Assembly: GCA_035079385.1 (NCBI GenBank)
Contig: JAVHKY010000030.1
Span: 6,983,001 to 7,047,000 of the forward strand
Length of the DNA: 64,000 bases
Source: Aspidiotus rigidus
Lineage: Eukaryota; Arthropoda; Insecta; Hemiptera; Diaspididae
Reading direction: 5' to 3'
A program made the position numbers and the translations under genes. This document shows, in pieces, positions 59,136-64,000 of the stretch; positions within the stretch are counted from its first letter, which is position 1; every line of letters begins with the position of its first letter. Under the pieces are notes generated by a model that was not told the DNA's origin, searched no databases, and saw only the letters and a list, made by a program, of their open reading frames with translations.

Positions 59136-59181
59136 TGTGGTGCCCGATTTGGGCACCACAGCGTATTTTCTGGGCACCACT
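59136..59181. repeat. Short perfect hairpin GTGGTGCCC/GGGCACCAC with a third copy
   Basis: TGTGGTGCCC-GATTT-GGGCACCACA forms a 10-bp perfect stem with a 5-nt loop. GGGCACCAC is repeated about 13 bases further on. The function is unknown. Confidence 0.7.
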
Positions 59182-59214
59182 ATGACTATGTATACTTGAA
59201 ACGGACACTATAAT

Positions 59215-59345
59215 GACTAAAACTAAGGCTACGTATATATGAATTTAAGCAAACGCTGAGAAAGAATACCTCACACCAAAAATTCCAGCGCGCCCAAGAA
59301 TACAATACCTCCTAAAATCGGTGAAAAAGAATGAGCTTGATAAAC
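59215..59345 (+). repeat. Unclassified dispersed repeat, copy B
   Basis: It matches 53990-54200 in order and orientation (TACGTATATATGAATTTAAG, then ACCAAAAATTCC...AATACCTCCTAAAATCGGT). Confidence 0.6.
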
Positions 59346-59438
59346 GGAAAAAAATTAAAATGAAATAGAAGCTTCTTTTCATGACGATACACGAACCTTT
59401 TTTCGATATTTTATTTGACCCTAAAAAATATCAACCTG

Positions 59439-59472
59439 CCCCCCCCCCCCAAAAAAAAAAAAAAAAAAAAAA
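59439..59472 (+). repeat. Compound C12-A22 tract
   Basis: Twelve C residues are followed directly by twenty-two A residues. It is the third C-then-A tract in the window. A further A run of about 27 lies at 59590-59616. Confidence 0.9.
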
Positions 59473-59589
59473 CTAATATCGCAATTTCAGAATTTTTTAG
59501 TCGTCTGCAAAAATTAATATTTAATCCAGAAAAGTGTCATTTTAAAAGTCTGAAGTTTGTTGATATACTTTGGTATTGTACATCAAATG

Positions 59590-59619
<30 letters not shown>

Positions 59620-59620
<1 letters not shown>

Positions 59621-62600
59621 AGAGAAAAAAGGAAAGCTTATTATTAGGTGGCGTGCGTTTTTTACGTTGGAACTCATGATACAAATAAAAAAATGCACTT
59701 CACAGAGATGCAATAATATTTATTTAAAATTGGACCGGTTTTGTAGCCTAGCCACTGGCAGCTACATCTTCAACGATCAAAATTAGGACTCTGTAAAAAG
59801 CACATTTTTATTTAAGCTTATCATTCATTATACGAGTAATTATCCAAAACAATAAGAAGGAAAAATCAGATTTTTTAGTTGACCTACGGATAGAGAAGTT
59901 GATATTACTTGACCTAGTTGACCATGTTTCAAAAACGTTGACTTTAATTGACTTATTTGATTTAGTTGACCTGGTAGACACCCTGGGTACGGCCAAGTTA
60001 CAAAAAATCCATCGGGTAGTTTTGGAGGAGTTCCACGGAGAAAGAAATCTTATAAATAAAGAAATATAGTATACGGAAAGCTGAACGAGCGGGTCTAATA
60101 AGAAAAATTGGTAAAAGAAAGTTCCACACAGTACAGAAGTGAACGAAAGCATAGACGGTAGAAAACAAAACCTGCGATTTATTTGCTATGATCGAAATAT
60201 CTCCTCATTTATACGAACAATTTATACAATAGTGATTTTCAACAAGTAGATTTTAACTGGCGGATTGGTAAAATCAAAGACCATTTACATCGGCAGTGAC
60301 TTGTTGCAGACTCCTAGTACACGATATAACGTTTTTCATAACTAGAAGAAATCAATCAAACGTCACACTAACGCCACCACCGCGGTTAGCGAAATTCGTT
60401 CGGCGCTGTTAATTAAATAGCGGTGTTTTCGTTTGTATATCGACAGAGACATAATTCATTTTTGATAAAATGGACGCATTAACATACAGTGGAATTCCCA
60501 TAAGCGAATCTACGCGAGGGTGAAATATCGGATAATATTTATGAGGATCGAATGTCACACAGTATGAGCTTCCAACATAAACGTGAACGTAAAACGTACA
60601 TAATATAGACTTTACGTATTCTTCGTACGACATAAATCTATACGAATAACATAAATAGAAAATTATAAATTATACATCATCGCATAAGAATACGGGTATA
60701 TATGTATGTATACTTTTCCGCATCTTATTTACATTTTCTTATTACATTTCCCAGTCAACGTACTTGCACGTATTCTCTTCGCCTACGCTGACTGATGTAG
60801 GCTAGTGCAATTCTCGTGATGTCTGACGTATATAAAGCAGGAGTGAAAAAAGGCGTATCTTACACACAGTCTATATCGCTCCTTAAAACTCAACTTTATT
60901 CGTGTTCAGTTTACTATAAAAATGCAGATTTTCCGGAGACAAAATACGCTGAGAGAACTTATCCGTTTTCTGATCGTAATAGCGAGTCTGGAAGAAAGAG
61001 AGCTATTCTTCTTTGAAATTTGATTGATAGCTTTTCGCCATCGCATCTCTATCGAATTTGTTCAATCATTAAACCTTAAGAGACAGATATTCTGTACAAG
61101 AGGTGAAACGCCATTCTGTGTCTGTCTATGCTGAGAAATGTAGGGCAATTCCAACATACATACAGAAAATTGAAATTCAAATATTTGTAAATCTATCGTC
61201 TTTATAAGGACACCCCCTCATACTTTTCGAACACAGCACATAAAATGCTGGAAAAACCAGAGTTCGATAACCCCCAAATCTTTACAAACTTAGCATACTC
61301 ACCACAAAAACACGTTCTCGTTCAATGCTGACGTTATAACTTGAAACTCACGAAAAACCAATAAATCGATTTAATAATCGCGACAATGCGGACGATAACG
61401 ATCCATTAAAAAAAATGTAAGAATTGAATTCATCGAACTTCACTTTCTTGCAATAAACACTTTCGATAGCAAACGTACGAATGATTACGTGAACCTTTAG
61501 TGTCCACGGTTTCGGAAGGGAAATCGCGACGTTATTAGTTACGAAAAAGAGGAGAAAAAAATATACGTACGTAATTCGCCGACGAGAACGAGACGAAGTT
61601 TTTCCAGCACGCGAAAACTCGGGTCGTCGTAACACTGGAGAACGTAGCAATACTGAAAAACTTTGGGAGTTGATGTCTCGCTTACAACCCCTTTCGTACG
61701 CGGAAAATACGCTAGCCGACCATCACATGAATGGCAGGAATGGTGGAGGAGGTGGAGGAGAGGCGGCGCGGCGATCGGAGTACATATCTGAAAAACGAAA
61801 AGGCGTACACGAAGTTATATTATGCTAGCCGCGGAAGAAGAGTCGGGCGAAAATTGTTTAAAAATTATTTGTACTCGCGAAATGCGTGGGACAAATCGAA
61901 TTGAATGAAACAGCTTAATTATTTTTACGACGATGCTGTATACCATTGAGGAGAGAGAAAAAAACTGTTTACGAGATTGTCTCAAGTCCTTTCTAATGAA
62001 TTTTAATACGAATTATGACTAAGGTAAGCTATCCGGTCCCCAATCTCGAAGAAGCAAAATTACGCGCACCTAATAAGCCGGCTTTACTTCTTTTTCTGCA
62101 AAAATACGACAACTTTTTTATTTTATTTTTCATTCAGCTCAACAACTCTGGCTTAAATTTTTTCCACGTAGTTTTAGATATTATTTTTTAAAAAAAGGAA
62201 AAAGTACCTACTTAATTTGCAAAAAGTTTAATATGGTTTATTTTAGAATCTCATGGGAAAATTAGAAAGAAGGTCCTTTTCGAAAATAATCCTAATAAAT
62301 CGTACCTACGAAGTATAAAATACTTTCTCATTTTTTGCGAGCCGACAATCGTAGTTCCCATTTGCAAAACGTTCATCAAAACTGGGTCTCGTAACCAACA
62401 CACTTCAGGTAAGGGAATTCCGAGATAAGAATGCCCGAAAAACAAGTAACAGTAAAAAGAGTGGTTTTTAATTACAATCAAAATATTACGTACAACAAAC
62501 AAGCAAACTGACCCAGTGAGAAAGGAAAATAGAGATATTTGTAGATTCGAAGTACGAGCTGTGCATCAGGATTCGTTGACAAAAAGGAAAATAAAATAAA

Positions 62601-62985
62601 TTGAGAGCCTCTGGGCCAACGCCGGGTCGGATATTTTAAACTAGGTCAAGACGTATCAAAAGCTGGAGAGGAGTTTAGGATTCTATAGAAAATTAGTGGA
62701 CTTATATGATCAATCTCATTTGCTATACTTGTCACCCCCATTTCAGCAAACAACAATCACTACGTACAACCATTTCCTCACCTAGGCCAACTACCTCTTT
62801 AATTTTCTTGTTTTAAACCACCGAAAAACTATAAGCCCTTAGTCATTTTGTAAACTCTTAATTGAACCAGTTGAAGAGAAACTCGAACACTCAACCGATC
62901 TGAATCATCGTGTCAAACACAACACATGTTGATCAGATGAGAAAACTTATGTTATAAACTTGGTGAAATGACAGAAACAAACTAA
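59620..62985. other. Non-coding stretch, no gene recognised
   Basis: Short ORFs only. A CpG- and GGA-rich segment at about 61560-61790 stands out by composition and could be a promoter or 5' exon region, but no ORF or core promoter can be defended. Confidence 0.4.
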
Positions 62986-62995
62986 ATAGGCAACA

Positions 62996-63636
62996 ATGGT
63001 TTTTTCGCTCAAGTCTTACAACAAGGCAAATGCAACCCTCGCTGTTTATAACATCCTACTACCTCTAGTATCTACAATAGAATATCTGGGTATCACTTTC
63101 GATTCTAAATTACTATGGAAAGAACATACTCTTAAACTTCTGTCATTCCCCGCGTACCTACGCAAGAGTCCTCGCGATGCAGGCAACTTATTACCGAGTA
63201 TCAACTCAGGGAAGACCAGCTGCGAATAAGCTCACTGAAGGAAATCAGGAAATCAATTGATACGTCGATCTCCACACAGATGCAGGCAGAATGGAACCAA
63301 CAGACCCAAAACAAGCTTTACCGCATCAAACCCAACCTGCAACTTTGGAAAACATCACAAAGAACGAATCGCAGAGAGGAGATCGTACTTTCACGAATAC
63401 GCATCGGTCACAGCCTGCTCACTCACCGTCACCTTCTCAACAAGCAGCCAAGCCCTCAATGCGAAGATTGCCATACCAAGTTAACCATCGACCATATTTT
63501 TCAATGTCCGAAATATAAACGGGAGAAACGAGAAATATTTGGCGAAACCCTGGAGATCAAAGCTGTAGATTCGGAAGACACTGTCGACAAGATTTTCTTA
63601 TTTCTACGAAAAATTAATGTATACAGTAGTATTTAG
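62996..63636 (+). pseudogene. I/Jockey-like LINE ORF2 C-terminal remnant with internal deletion
   Basis: The first ORF reads YNILLPLVSTIEYLGITFDS and KLLWKEHTLKLL, the C-terminal thumb block of an I/Jockey reverse transcriptase (hxxVxxxxFLGhxFD..LxWxxHI). At about 63230 the frame changes. The next ORF reads QMQAEWNQQTQNKLYRIKP, then RIRIGHSLLTHRHLLNKQ, then PQCEDCHTKLTIDHIFQC and a final FLRKINVYSSI. This is the end of ORF2, with its CX2CX7HX3C finger. The RNase H or linker part between the two is missing, so about 1 kb has been deleted. The 3' end carries a CAATAA-type tail. Confidence 0.82.
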
Positions 63637-63689
63637 TTTATTCCTTTAAATCGTTGTCAGCAATAATGACCAAGCTGTTGATTGCTGTG

Positions 63690-63716
63690 TAAATAAACAA
63701 TAACAACAATAACAAC
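63690..63716 (+). repeat. LINE 3' tail, AAT/AAC microsatellite
   Basis: AATAAACAATAACAACAATA and continuing triplets form a TAA/CAA-rich run about 55 bp after the ORF2 stop. I-type LINEs characteristically end in short TAA-like repeats instead of poly(A). Confidence 0.65.
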
Positions 63717-63789
63717 TTCTGTCAAATATTGAACCTTACACTAACGTACATAAAATGTTTTCCCCCACTCAGTGGGATGGAAATCCGGC

Positions 63790-64000
63790 CATTTTGACAC
63801 AATAATCTGCTCTAAACTAGGCTATGGCTCTTCACTCTATGGATCTGCAAGCAAAACCCACTTACAAAATTTAGATTCACTACAAAATAAATGTATTAGT
63901 ACCAATCCCAGCACTCTGCACTGAAACAGAGATTATGTAGAACTTAAATATTTCAAAATGACTGATAAAATATAAGAGACATGAAACATGATCTTCATTT
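63790..64000 (+). pseudogene. Second I/Jockey-like LINE fragment, runs off the window
   Basis: The plus strand reads SKLGYGSSLYGSASKTHLQN, then LDSLQNKCI. This is the SKLDYGxxxYGSAxxxxLxxLDxxxNxALR block that lies between the RT thumb and the C-terminal domain. It is the part missing from the copy just upstream, but it sits 3' of that copy's tail, so it must belong to another insertion. It continues to the end of the window with stops. Confidence 0.65.

Noticed and set aside
61560..61790. CpG- and GGA-rich segment as promoter or CpG island
   Set aside because: No core promoter, start codon or exon could be tied to it; composition alone is insufficient.

Overview
This is a gene-poor, AT-rich eukaryotic nuclear window, a transposon graveyard from an arthropod, most likely an insect. 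The evidence is the TE mix (Penelope-like, Jockey/I-like and RTE-like LINEs, MULE, Tigger, hAT-like and foldback MITEs), two nuclear copies of mitochondrial cytochrome b that use TGA for Trp and ATA for Met, and the absence of long host ORFs. CpG is not depleted and the mitochondrial donor looks very divergent and AT-rich. Both would fit a parasitoid wasp (Hymenoptera), but that placement is inference only. No host gene could be identified with confidence; the one candidate is a possible first coding exon at 12.04-12.12 kb (minus).

Layout. 0-4 kb: scrambled Penelope-like element (PLE) pieces on the minus strand and a repeat rich in TGACGTCA. 9.4-11.0 kb: the 5' half (ORF1 plus start of ORF2) of a LINE, minus strand. 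13.6-15.1 kb: a degenerate LINE reverse transcriptase with its C-terminal tail. 17.7-18.1 kb: second, inverted copy of the TGACGTCA repeat. 21.7-24.6 kb: MULE transposase 3' fragment, minus-strand cytb NUMT, PLE RT fragment. 25.8-27.5 kb: two head-to-head arrays of a ~100-120 bp tandem repeat. 29.0-29.7 kb: LINE tail and a tRNA-like sequence. 32.4-34.2 kb: Tigger/jerky-like DDE transposase remnant (minus) beside a PLE remnant carrying a GIY-YIG motif (plus). 36.0-38.2 kb: diverged direct repeats invaded by a 280-bp foldback MITE. 41.0-42.2 kb: second cytb NUMT (plus). 46.1-46.4 kb: MITE with 46-bp perfect inverted repeats. 49.2-49.7 kb: hAT-like non-autonomous element. 53.0-53.6 kb: Jockey RT fragment. 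54.7-58.0 kb: nested MULEs. 63.0-64.0 kb: I/Jockey-like LINE fragments.

The most notable object is the inner MULE at 55718-57919. It has 73-bp terminal inverted repeats differing at one base, an exact 9-bp target duplication, and one uninterrupted 593-codon ORF with an apparently complete DDE triad, a SWIM zinc finger, an AT-hook-like motif and a C-terminal RING-like Cys/His cluster. It sits inside the terminal repeat of an older MULE whose transposase is on the opposite strand and broken. Most other coding remnants carry stops, frameshifts or lost catalytic residues. The long stretches between these features look like ordinary non-coding DNA with only short chance ORFs.
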